Source: JACJXF01 sp038316435 (GTDB taxonomy: Bacteria; Bacteroidota; Bacteroidia; Bacteroidales; GCA-2748055). From it: DNA of 64,000 nt. Shown here in pieces: positions 17,823 through 26,628 of this stretch (position 1 is its first letter; the number at the start of each line of letters is the position of its first letter). The DNA is taken from assembly GCA_038316435.1 (NCBI GenBank), contig JBBQAQ010000004.1, positions 62,001-126,000 on the forward strand, read 5' to 3'. Made by a program: the position numbers and the translations under genes. Below the pieces are notes generated by a model. The model did no database searches. It had not been told where the DNA came from and saw nothing but the letters and a program-made list of their open reading frames with translations.

Positions 17823-18171
17823 CCTCCCCCAAGATGGAGGGGCTTGTCTGCCGTTAAGATTAAGATGTTCCGAACATCAGTTAAGTAATAGCCGTGGGGG
17901 TATCACCGTCGAAGTTTTTAGATTAAATAGGATTTTATGGTATTAACTGCATTTTGTGTTTCATAAATTACAGCATAAATTGCTGAAACGAATAACTTTT
18001 AACCCTAGGTTCTCGAGACAGAAGAATTAACTCTTTCTTCGCCCCGAAATACTGTTAAACGGATATATGCCATAAATAAAAATAATAATTTACTTTATTA
18101 AAAACAATAAAAAATTGTAATTTACGGCTGAAAAGCCCCTCCATCCTTGGGGGAGGGGTTTGGGGAGGGGC
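17808..18171. repeat. Inverted pair of G/C-rich intergenic repeats
   Basis: The block GCCCCACCCCAAACCCCTCC...ATGGAGGGGCTT at 17808-17845 recurs inverted at 18133-18171 (AAGCCCCTCCATCCTTGGGG...). The arms are nearly identical and about 290 bp apart. The intervening DNA is AT-rich with no gene. Related blocks occur near 10725, 24957 and 40456-40726. Together with the tandem repeat this fills the 872-bp gap before the next gene. Confidence 0.75.
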
Positions 18172-18275
18172 AATAGAAAAGGTAACGGGGTAACGGTTTA
18201 GTTAGTCCAAATCACAGCACATTTTGTTAAAATTAACACAATGTTATTAAATCATTAAACTTTTTCAGGATTTCC

Positions 18276-18308
18276 TTTGTTTATAAGAAAATATATTCTG
18301 TATATTTA
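18276..18308 (+). promoter_or_regulatory. Bacteroidota-type promoter of the T9SS carbohydrate-binding protein
   Basis: TTTG at 18276-18279 and TATATTTA at 18301-18308 are 21 bp apart, matching the Bacteroidota pattern TTTG-N19-21-TAnnTTTG with one mismatch. They lie 43 bp upstream of the ATG. The prediction is by consensus only. Confidence 0.5.
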
Positions 18309-18351
18309 CACACACAACAATTAATTTTTTTACTAACTCAAAACAATAATT

Positions 18352-20685
18352 ATGAAAAGACAGATTTTTACTCTTTTATTGTGCGCGTTGTTTGGAACAG
18401 CCATTATGGCACAGGCTCCTTCGCACATTGTTAAGAAAACTACAGTCCTGCCAGTTCTTGATGGCGAGATTGATGCAGTTTGGGATGATGCAGTTGCACA
18501 GGACATTGCAGTTCCATTTCAGGCTGAAGTTCCAACATTAGGTGGACCAGGCGAAACCTACTTTAAAGCTTTATGGACAGATGCAGGTATTTATTTCCTT
18601 TTCAATGTTACTGATGATGAATTTTTTCCTAATTATAAAAATACACCTGTTGGAAACAGCTACGAATTTGACAAACTGGAACTTTATTTCGACGTAAATG
18701 CTGAGAAAAAAGATGGTATTGGTGCAGGTGGAAACGCGGGTCACTACCAGATTGCTCCGGATTTTACTGAAATAACAATTGATGGTACAGAACATTTATC
18801 AGGTGCAGGTGATGCAGAAGTCCATTATGCATTCCTCGTTACAGAACCTAATTATGTTGCTGAGTATTTTGTTCCTATGACAAAATTCATTGATAAAGAT
18901 GGTTACCAGATTTCTCAGAACGCTGAAATAGGTTTCGACATTACTGTTGTCGACAGAGAAACAGGCGATGCTGCCCGTAAACGTATGGATTGGGCAAATG
19001 CAGGTGCTTTGAATGAAAACTGGAACAACATGGACGATGCTGGTATCCTCACTCTCGAAGGTGCTTCTGAAAATATCCTTGCTGAATCTCTAACAATTTC
19101 TTCAGCTGGTGCTGCTACAACTATCGAAACTGAAGCTGGTACTTTACAGATGACTGCTAACATTCTTCCTGTTTCTGCAACTGTTAAAACTGCAAAATGG
19201 ACGATTGTAAACGGAACAGGTCGCGCTAAAGTAAGTGCGGACGGTCTTGTAACTGCTATTATGGATGGTACAGTAACTGTTAAAGGTGAAACAAAAGACG
19301 GTACTTTCTTATCAGAAATTTTAGAACTTACTATCAGCAATCAGTTCATTTCTATGAGCGATGTTGAAGTGATTAAGAATGGTAAATTTGATAAGGTTAA
19401 CGCTGATGGTACTGCTACCTCTTGGGGTGGATGGGGTGGAACCGCACTCTCACCTTTGCCTCAGATTGTTGATGGTGTTGCAAATTGCACTCCTGTTGCT
19501 CATGCTGAAGTATGGCAGTACCAATTCAACCAGGAAGGTTTAGAAGCTCTGCCAAATCTACCTTATGCAGTTAGTATGGTGATGTGGTCAGATGCTGACA
19601 GATCAGTTAAATTGGACTTTGAATATGTTGGTTCCTACGAACGTTACGGATCATCAACTCATGCTGCATCGTTAGGCGGTGCATCAGAATGGGATTTTAA
19701 TATTACTACAGTTCCTACCAGATATACCTTTGATGTTACCTTCGACAAAATGCTTCCTGGTAAGGTTCAGAAAATTCAGTATATGCTCTCACAAACTGGA
19801 GATATTGTTTACATAGACAGTGTTTCTCTTATTAGCGGTGATGATTTAGCTTTAGTTGGTATTGAAGTGGCTTCATTAACTGTTACAAGTCCTGCTGATG
19901 TTATTACAGTAGACAAAGGAACTCTTCAAATGGGTGCTGACCTTCTTCCTGCTGACGCTGGTTTCAAAGAAGTTGTCTGGACTGTTACTAATGGTACAGG
20001 AATGGCTACTATCGATGCTGCTACAGGAATTCTTTCAGCTTTCTCTAACGGTACAGTTACTGTTACTGGAACTGCAAAAGACGGTTCAGGCGTTTCCAAT
20101 ACAAAAGTTATCACTTTAAGCAATCAGGTTGTTGAGATTCTGAATGTTAACGTAACTGGTGCTGGTTTTGTTGCTGGTGACAGAGTTTTCGTAACTGGTG
20201 ATTTCGCTGGGTGGAGTGAGCCTGGAGAAGGTACTTCAGTTGAAATGTTCGATACTGATGGAGACGGAATTTTCACCGCATACCTTAGTTTAGTACATCA
20301 GGAATGGAAATTCAAATTCTTCAAAAACGTTACTTGGGCAAATGGTGAGCCAGTTCCTGCTGACAGAGCTTATACTTTCGTAGGTGGCGAAAACTTAACT
20401 TTCCTTTGGGGTATTCCAGGAGTTGTTTCAGTTCCTAAAAATGACCTTGCAAGTAAAGTTTCCATGTATCCAAACCCAGTTAATGATGAATTATTCATCT
20501 CAACTTCTGCTAACTTGAAACAAGTTGTTATTAGTTCAATTTTAGGTCAGGTTGTTAACCGTACCGATTTAACTTCAAGAACATCTGCTACTATCAGCAC
20601 TGCTTCTTTAAGTAAAGGTATTTACATTGTTACTTTCTATGGTAATGATGGCAGCCAGACTTCACAGAAACTGATGAAGAAATAA
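18352..20685 (+). CDS. T9SS-secreted multidomain protein: CBM9-like, two Ig-like (BIG2) and CBM domains
   Basis: 777 residues. Signal peptide (IMAQ near residue 20). A CBM9-like domain covers about 25-240 (VLPVLDGEIDAVWDDA, YEFDKLELYFDVNAEK). Ig-like repeat 1 is at about 247-331 and a second, similar copy at about 508-592; both contain GTLQM...W-T-x-x-N-G-T-G and a G-T-V-T-V strand. A CBM4/9-like beta-sandwich lies between them (about 340-500). A starch-binding-like or CBM48-like segment (VFVTGDFAGWSEPGEG, WKFKFFKN) precedes a type A T9SS sorting domain (VSMYPNPVNDELFI ... GIYIVTFYGNDG). No catalytic domain was seen. It probably binds glycans at the cell surface. It has its own promoter and terminator and many T-ending Ala/Thr/Val codons. 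Confidence 0.88.
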   Translation: MKRQIFTLLLCALFGTAIMAQAPSHIVKKTTVLPVLDGEIDAVWDDAVAQDIAVPFQAEVPTLGGPGETYFKALWTDAGIYFLFNVTDDEFFPNYKNTPVGNSYEFDKLELYFDVNAEKKDGIGAGGNAGHYQIAPDFTEITIDGTEHLSGAGDAEVHYAFLVTEPNYVAEYFVPMTKFIDKDGYQISQNAEIGFDITVVDRETGDAARKRMDWANAGALNENWNNMDDAGILTLEGASENILAESLTISSAGAATTIETEAGTLQMTANILPVSATVKTAKWTIVNGTGRAKVSADGLVTAIMDGTVTVKGETKDGTFLSEILELTISNQFISMSDVEVIKNGKFDKVNADGTATSWGGWGGTALSPLPQIVDGVANCTPVAHAEVWQYQFNQEGLEALPNLPYAVSMVMWSDADRSVKLDFEYVGSYERYGSSTHAASLGGASEWDFNITTVPTRYTFDVTFDKMLPGKVQKIQYMLSQTGDIVYIDSVSLISGDDLALVGIEVASLTVTSPADVITVDKGTLQMGADLLPADAGFKEVVWTVTNGTGMATIDAATGILSAFSNGTVTVTGTAKDGSGVSNTKVITLSNQVVEILNVNVTGAGFVAGDRVFVTGDFAGWSEPGEGTSVEMFDTDGDGIFTAYLSLVHQEWKFKFFKNVTWANGEPVPADRAYTFVGGENLTFLWGIPGVVSVPKNDLASKVSMYPNPVNDELFISTSANLKQVVISSILGQVVNRTDLTSRTSATISTASLSKGIYIVTFYGNDGSQTSQKLMKK

Positions 20686-20703
20686 TCAGAATAAAATCTT
20701 TTA

Positions 20704-20735
20704 AAAAAAGCTCCCCAAAAGGGAGCTTTTTTTTT
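20704..20735 (+). terminator. Rho-independent terminator after the T9SS protein
   Basis: The perfect stem AAAGCTCCC / GGGAGCTTT has the loop CAAAA and is followed by nine further T residues. It lies 19 bp after the stop codon. Confidence 0.92.
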
Positions 20736-20858
20736 GTGCCATTATTTGCCATGACGGGAGCCGCCCTGTAGAGTGCGGGTAAATTCTTATTTTGATGTGC
20801 TATCAAACTAATAATAATGTTTAAATTTGATGACTTGATGAGTGTATAATTTGAAAAA

Positions 20859-22685
20859 ATGTTCACGTTACCTAAATTCCCCAACCCTACATCAATCCGA
20901 AATTGGAATCTATATTTGTTTTTTGCCGTGTTCTTTTTTTATATAATTTGGTATGTCTACGATCCTCGGATACTATATTTAAATCTTCAACCATTTTTCG
21001 CATTCGACACTTCTTTTTATGAATACAATTTTCAGTTTAAGCAAGGTTATTTAAGTCTAATTTCGCAGTTTATACTACAGTTTCTGTATTTTCCTGTTAT
21101 AGGAAGTTTAATCCTTGTGTCTCTTCTTCTCATACTTGCTTTCATATACAGAAGAATATTCCAAAAGTCAATTTCTGTAGGATTTATTGGGATTGAGTTC
21201 TTTGCTCCACTATTAATTCTCTGGCCTCTAAAAACGTATACAAATGGACTTGAGTTATTTGTATCATTGTTTCTAGCTGGAATTATGTTTCTGTCTTCGA
21301 ATTATTTAAAGCGAAACTTTTATCTTGAGTCATTTTGGCAACTGTTTTCAACATTTTTAATGCTTAGATTATTTGGAGTTGCGCCAGCCATTGTTTTGAC
21401 AATTCTATATATTCCAAAGGATTTGGTCAGTTTAAAGCATCTGCCAACAGTAGCTGTGTACCTCGGAAATTTGCTTTTTTTCTTTATTCTCTCCTATTTC
21501 CTTTATGGTTTGAGGCTATTTGAAATTCAGCTTGGCCAATTAAGTTTTACTGATCTTACCCTTTCATTCCCGGGATTTTGGATAATTTGTATATATGTAT
21601 TTGTTGGCTTGCTGCCAGGGCTTTTTAACACTAGTCCCTTTAAAAAAAGTGTACTTATAAAAAAAGTGAATTTTCAATTTGCCCAGGTTTTTCCTCTGCT
21701 TATCATACTATTATGCGTTTCTTGTTTCAATACTTTATTTATAACTACAGAAAAATACAAATCTCAGATAGATTTGTTTATTTCGGATAGGGAATGGCTC
21801 AGTGCCTTGCAAATGAAGGACAAAATAGCCCCTGAGGATCGGATAGCAAGGTTTCAACTTAACAGGGCTTTATACGCTTCAGAACAGTTGAATGAGAATT
21901 TATTTACTGTGCCTCAGGAATGGGGCGAATATGGCCTTTTGCTTTCCAAGGAGTTTTCGATGGCCACTATGCCCTACTCAAGTGATTTCTATTACGATTT
22001 AGGCTTTATAAAGGCGTCTAAATACTGTATGCTTGAGTATCAGACAGCGTTTCCATATGCTCCGCGGTCATTAGAAAGACTTGCCAATACAAGTCTTATA
22101 TTAGGTGAATTTCAAACCAGTTCTAAGTATTATACAATTCTAAGTAAATCAATGATTTACGCCAGACATTACAAACCATTGCTTGAAAAAATCAGGAAAC
22201 AGCCATATTTTTTAATGACAGAAAGCACTTCGGCTCAGGTATCAATAATCAAAGAAGACCAAATCATAAATTTTAAAGAGCCTGATGTTGATTTACTTAA
22301 TATTTTAAAAGTAAACAGAAATAACAAAATGGTATTTGAATATCTCATGACTTATTATATTTTAAGAAACGACCTGGAATCATTTAATAAATTTATGCCA
22401 CTTGCTATGAAATCAGGTTATTATTCAAAAATGCCAAAAACTTGGGAGGAGGCGCTGATTCTATATCGCGCTGAGGCAGGTTTACGTTTGGATTCGGGAG
22501 CTATTAAGCTAAATGCTTCAAATGTAAAACGGTATATTCAGTTTAGAGCAATTTTCGATTCAAATAGTTCAAATGCATTGCAACTTAAAGAAGCGCTAAA
22601 ACCCGGATTTAAAGATACTTTTTGGTATTACCGTTTTTTTATAAATCCTAATGTAAGCGGGAAAATAATAACTAAGAAACTTTAG
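20859..22685 (+). CDS. Large multi-pass membrane protein (DUF6057-like) with helical C-terminal domain
   Basis: 608 residues. The first 290 are strongly hydrophobic, with about eight to nine transmembrane helices (first near residues 20-38, last near 270-288), followed by a soluble region of about 320 residues with TPR-like helices (LANTSLILGEFQTSSKYYTILSKS). The opening NWNLYLFFAVFFFYIIWYVYDPRILY and the overall layout match my memory of the DUF6057 family of Bacteroidota. It starts 173 bp after the terminator of the previous gene and ends 4 bp before the haem-binding TolB-like lipoprotein gene, so the two form an operon. Function unknown; a membrane platform for a surface or periplasmic lipoprotein is possible. 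Confidence 0.75.
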   Translation: MFTLPKFPNPTSIRNWNLYLFFAVFFFYIIWYVYDPRILYLNLQPFFAFDTSFYEYNFQFKQGYLSLISQFILQFLYFPVIGSLILVSLLLILAFIYRRIFQKSISVGFIGIEFFAPLLILWPLKTYTNGLELFVSLFLAGIMFLSSNYLKRNFYLESFWQLFSTFLMLRLFGVAPAIVLTILYIPKDLVSLKHLPTVAVYLGNLLFFFILSYFLYGLRLFEIQLGQLSFTDLTLSFPGFWIICIYVFVGLLPGLFNTSPFKKSVLIKKVNFQFAQVFPLLIILLCVSCFNTLFITTEKYKSQIDLFISDREWLSALQMKDKIAPEDRIARFQLNRALYASEQLNENLFTVPQEWGEYGLLLSKEFSMATMPYSSDFYYDLGFIKASKYCMLEYQTAFPYAPRSLERLANTSLILGEFQTSSKYYTILSKSMIYARHYKPLLEKIRKQPYFLMTESTSAQVSIIKEDQIINFKEPDVDLLNILKVNRNNKMVFEYLMTYYILRNDLESFNKFMPLAMKSGYYSKMPKTWEEALILYRAEAGLRLDSGAIKLNASNVKRYIQFRAIFDSNSSNALQLKEALKPGFKDTFWYYRFFINPNVSGKIITKKL

Positions 22686-22689
22686 TAAA

Positions 22690-24225
22690 ATGATAACTAG
22701 ATTATACCTGGTTGCTTTTGTCTTTGCTATATTATTAAGCGCTTGCGGGTCGGGAAATCACAAAACCGGACATTCAGAAGGGCGCTTACCGGTGATTTTT
22801 CCTGATTACACTTCTCTGATAATACCTGTAAATATTGCTCCTTTGAATTTTATTATCAAGGAAGAAGCGCAAAAGTATAGTGTGCATTTTTCAGGTCCAA
22901 AAAGTAAGGGATTTGTTATAAATTCTGATAATGATAAAATCACCATCCCTATAATAAAATGGAAAAAACTTTTGAATGCTACTATTTAGGATTCGATAAA
23001 AATTGTGATCTCGGTGAAAATCAAAAATGTATGGCACAGTTTCAATCCCATTTATAATTATATTTCACCTGATTCGCTTGATTCTTACATTGTCTATCGG
23101 AAGATTAATCCCGCTTTAGTACTCTGGAATGATATGGCTATTGTACAAAGAAATACTGAAACTTTCGATGAATCTTCAATTCTGGAAAATCGAAATACCG
23201 GCGGTAATTGCATGCATTGCCACACTTTTCAAAACCGTAATCCTGAAAATTTCATGCTTCACCTCCGCGCTCCTGGAGGCACTTTTATAAAATCGAACGG
23301 AATAACGCGCTGGTTAGAAACAAAAACTCCCTATACAATAGCCTCTTTCGCCTACCCTGCCTGGCATCCAACAAAGAATCTCATAGCTTTTTCTACCAAT
23401 AAAATTCAACAGGCTATGTATGCTTCCGGTGAACATTTGAACGTTGTTTTTGATGATGTATCGGATATTGTAGTATATGACATTGAAAAAAATCTAGTTT
23501 TTACAAGTCCGAAAATCGCAAGTAAAAATCTCGAGAATCTTCCTGAATGGTCTCCGGATGGAAAATATCTGTATTATATCAATTGTCCAATTGAGAGAAA
23601 ACTGGAAATGGGAAAACTGGTAAAGTACGATTTTATGCGAATAGCATTCAATGCAGAAACCAGGGAATGGGGAAATCTGGACACTTTGCTCACATCAGCA
23701 ACTACGGGATTAAGCATTTCATTTCCTAAGGCCTCCCCTGATGGTAAATTTATAATATTTTGCATGGCGGATTTCGGATATTTTACAATTACCAATCCAA
23801 CAACCGATTTGTATATTATGGACCTTAGTAACAAAAAATACCGTAAGTTGGGTATTAACAGTAGTAAAACTGAAAGCTTCCATGATTGGTCGCTAAATAG
23901 CCGATGGATTGTTCTTGCAAGTAAAAGAGAAGATGGAATCATCACTCTCCCCTATTTCTGTCATATTGATGAAAAAGGCTTGGAATCAAAAGCATTCGTT
24001 CTTCCGGCAGAAGATCCTGAATCCTTAAAAACGAGCCTATTCAATTATAACAGGCCTGTGTTTGTTTCAGGAAAAGTAACTATGTCACAAGAAGAAATTC
24101 TCTCTGAAATAGCTAAGAAACCTGAGAAAGTTATTTTCGATTCTATTAATGTTGCTATTGATTCTCTAGAAGGACTAATATCAAATTCTGGTAAAGTTGA
24201 AACTTCAATTTATTTAAAGAAGTGA
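22690..24225 (+). pseudogene. Haem-c motif / TolB-like lipoprotein split by one in-frame amber codon
   Basis: The frame runs 511 codons from the ATG at 22690 and is broken only by TAG at 22987-22989 (codon 100). Translation continues in the same frame with DSIKIVISVKIKNVWHSFNPIYNYISPDSLDSYIVYRKI, as expected for an intact homologue. The upstream part (99 codons) has the lipobox LLSAC. The downstream part (restart possible at GTG 23005) has a CxxCH haem-c motif, CMHCH at joined residues 174-178, and TolB/PD40-like beta-propeller repeats (YPAWHPTKNLIAFSTNK, LPEWSPDGKYLYY, FPKASPDGKFIIF). It lies 4 bp after the DUF6057-like gene. It could be a fresh nonsense mutation, a suppressible stop or a sequencing error; without restart the lipid anchor and the propeller are made separately. 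Confidence 0.85.
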
Positions 24226-24356
24226 TAAGTTGCATGGGTTGAAGGAGTATTAGATTTTTACCAATATTCAGTTCCTAAAGGAATTTCGATTTATTTCGTA
24301 ACTGTTTAGTTATCTATATTTTGCCTGTCTATTTTTTAGGGACAAGCTCTATTGGA

Positions 24357-24495
24357 TGATCCCGTCAGAGAGAGAAAATCAGCAGAAAAATATTGCAAGC
24401 CACTGTCTGGAAAGTCCCTCAGAACTGTCCCGTCAGGGACAATATATTGGTAGAATATAAGGTGCAAAATTGAACAAAGTCCCGTTAGGGAGGCA
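24357..24495. repeat. Cluster of TCCCGTCAGGGA palindromic repeats
   Basis: Three related motifs occur: GATCCCGTCAGAGA at about 24359, the 14-nt palindrome GTCCCGTCAGGGAC at 24427-24440, and AGTCCCGTTAGGGAG at about 24478. The middle copy is followed by AATATATTGGTAGAATA. This is a common type of intergenic element in Bacteroidota. No gene is present. Confidence 0.55.
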
Positions 24496-24570
24496 ATAGA
24501 GTAAATGGATACCGTGCAATATCATTGTATTTAGGGCAATAATGAATTAAGAACAATCAAAATTAAATTG

Positions 24571-24856
24571 CACTTCAACAAGCTCAGTGTCATGACTTCG
24601 AAAAGGTCAGTACTCACAGTGTTTAGACCAATAAACCTCCGGGGTTTAAACCCCGTAAGAAAGAAACCTTATTCATACTTATTAATGTGCTATATTTCAA
24701 AATCTCTGCCTTTTTATTTGACTTTTTTGTGACCTTTTCCGAAAAATCTCTCCGGGGTTTAAACCCCTCCAGTTTAATGACGTGAAAAACTAAAAATCAG
24801 CTTTTCCTCATAACTAATTTTTAAAAATCATTAACTATTTTTGACCACACAAGCTA
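24571..24856. repeat. Dispersed intergenic repeat, copy 2
   Basis: The same blocks as 15058-15222 appear in the same order: CACTTCAACAAGCTCAGTGT, AACCTCCGGGGTTTAAACCCC, then a second GGGGTTTAAACCCCTCCAGTTTAATG and the tail AAAACTAAAAATCAGCTTTT...TTTTTGACCACACAAG. This copy carries about 110 extra bases between the two GTTTAAACC blocks. No coding sequence was seen. Confidence 0.6.
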
Positions 24857-24862
24857 AAAAAC

Positions 24863-24900
24863 AAAAAATCCTTTTTGCATGAAGCAAAAAGGATTTTTTA
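24863..24900. terminator. Bidirectional terminator hairpin
   Basis: AAAAATCCTTTTTGC and GCAAAAAGGATTTTT form a perfect 15-bp stem around ATGAA, with A- and T-rich flanks on both sides. It lies between the convergent haem-c/TolB-like gene (plus) and the SusD gene (minus), so it can end both transcripts. Confidence 0.85.
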
Positions 24901-24918
24901 ATTCTTTATAAGTATCAA

Positions 24919-24943
24919 TGTCGTTTACTTAAGGGTGTCCGAA
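24919..24943 (+). repeat. Copy of the TGTCGTTTACTTAAG element
   Basis: The 25 bases here are the exact reverse complement of 10748-10772. The flank continues into an AACCCCAAGTTGGAGGGGCT block related to those near 17808 and 40580. Confidence 0.8.
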
Positions 24944-25071
24944 ATCTTCAAAAATCAGCCCAACCCCAAGTTGGAGGGGCTATCCAAGATTTGCAAATGC
25001 TTTTTCTAGAACAGAAGTTAATACTCTTCCCTTTTCTAATTTTATCTTCATATTTAAGTCAGTATACTAAA

Positions 25072-26610
25072 TTATTTGATAGGCAGATTCCAGTTAGCAG
25101 GATTCATGAGAAACGCATGAATTGCATCATATTTAGTATCACCGGGGGCTCCAAATTTCGCCGCAACTTTATCTGCAAGAAACTCAGGTTTTCCTCTACG
25201 ATCAGCAATTCTAACAAGGTCAAACCAACGTTTACCTTCGAATGCCAATTCCATAGTTCTTTCGTCAATAATATAGTCTTCAACAAGTTCTGTAAGATCA
25301 CCTGCGTATCCAACTGGAATCAATTTAGGCTTCAGGTATGCGCGACCTCTGATACCTTGGTTATTGTTCCATCTTGCCCAGACAGCCGGGCGAGGGCTAA
25401 GCGAGTTAAATCCGGCATTTAAAAGAAGTAATGCTGATGCAGGGTCACCCGATCTGTTTAAAGCTTCAGCAAGGAGTAAATGAATATCTGCTGCTCTTGA
25501 AATAATAATATCTGTGCTGTATGGCTCACCCTGATCAATGCCATATTTAAGAATAAATGGCTCACCAGTAACCGAAGTGTCTGATTTTCCATAAGTTACT
25601 CCTAATCCTCTGTATACATCACCAGTACCTTGTCCATTATCCTTTAATTGAACCTGAGCTTTAAAATTATCAGCAAGTATTTGTGTTGGTTTAACCATAT
25701 ACTGGTCATTATACAACATCCATTGTGGCAGAGGATTTACCTGTCCTTCAGTTGACGCAAATGGAATCACAGAAATATTTTCAGTTAGGATACCTTTAGA
25801 ACCTACGAAAATATTTTTCCAGGATTTATCAATGAAGGATTTATCAACTTTAAGCATTGATGCTAAGTTTCCATAGCTCTCACATGACATCTTCAAGTAG
25901 GTAACAGCATTTACATAATCGTTCTTTTCAAGATATAATTCTCCTAATAATGCTTTGGTGTTAGGATATCCGCTAACGCGTATTTCAATATATTCCTTTC
26001 CTACATTACTATCATGGATATAAGGTGTAATCTGATTAATAAGAGTATCAATCATCACATCCTTTGATAGAAAGGTCTGGTCACCCTTTGGCAGTGAAGT
26101 CATGTTACCCTCAATATATGCAGCCTCACCGTATATGCGAACGATAGTAAAATAAGCCCAACTTCTTAGGCCAATTACTGCACCTTTCACATAATGCAGA
26201 ATATAATCATCAACGTTTCGGTCTTTTTCCGCAACTCTGTCAATATTTGCAAGAATTTCGTTGCAGTTAATAACCACCTTATAAAGGTCGGATCCATCGA
26301 TAAAAGGATTGTCTACAGTAAATGACTGGTCGTTTATGGCTCTGAAATATGCATCGGCATATTGCGTAACGTCCATTTGATCGGAGCGTAAACCGTCCAA
26401 CATAATAAGCTTTGGCATAAAATCCTGAAGAGGAAGCATTGCTCCTCCTAAAGATCTTAAAAGATCTCCTGATGTTTGAAAACCTTGTTCAGGAGTAATC
26501 CGATCTCCAGCAAGTTGCTCGTAAAAATTATCGCTGCAACTGTTAGCTGCAAACATAACTGCAGCCAGAATAACCAGGAAGTATGGTGTGATTCGTGATC
26601 TCTTTTCCAT
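25072..26610 (-). CDS. SusD/RagB family nutrient-binding lipoprotein (module 2)
   Basis: 512 residues. Lipoprotein signal with Cys near residue 25 (AANSCSDNFYEQ). SusD hallmarks are a TPR-rich helical fold, AVIGLRSWAYFTIVRIYGEAAYI, the RAADIHLLLAEALNRSGDP helix, and the C-terminal YIIDERTMELAFEGKRWFDLVRIADRRGKPEF. It is the surface lid that binds substrate above the SusC channel encoded 18 bp upstream (26629-29757). It is the last gene of the operon starting near 38332 and ends before the hairpin at 24863-24900. The substrate is unknown. Confidence 0.95.
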   Translation of the reverse strand: MEKRSRITPYFLVILAAVMFAANSCSDNFYEQLAGDRITPEQGFQTSGDLLRSLGGAMLPLQDFMPKLIMLDGLRSDQMDVTQYADAYFRAINDQSFTVDNPFIDGSDLYKVVINCNEILANIDRVAEKDRNVDDYILHYVKGAVIGLRSWAYFTIVRIYGEAAYIEGNMTSLPKGDQTFLSKDVMIDTLINQITPYIHDSNVGKEYIEIRVSGYPNTKALLGELYLEKNDYVNAVTYLKMSCESYGNLASMLKVDKSFIDKSWKNIFVGSKGILTENISVIPFASTEGQVNPLPQWMLYNDQYMVKPTQILADNFKAQVQLKDNGQGTGDVYRGLGVTYGKSDTSVTGEPFILKYGIDQGEPYSTDIIISRAADIHLLLAEALNRSGDPASALLLLNAGFNSLSPRPAVWARWNNNQGIRGRAYLKPKLIPVGYAGDLTELVEDYIIDERTMELAFEGKRWFDLVRIADRRGKPEFLADKVAAKFGAPGDTKYDAIHAFLMNPANWNLPIK

Positions 26611-26628
26611 TTTATTATTTTTTACCTG

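Noticed and set aside
17433..17946. Several 61-codon ORFs in the repeat region
   Set aside because: They run through tandem repeats and opposite-strand overlap; repeated reading frames are a by-product of the 71-bp unit.
18915..19340. 141-codon minus-strand ORF
   Set aside because: Lies wholly within the T9SS protein gene; its Val/Ser/Ala-rich product mirrors the biased codons on the coding strand.
22690..24225. Frameshift as the cause of the split TolB-like gene
   Set aside because: Both parts are in the same frame; only the TAG at 22987-22989 separates them.
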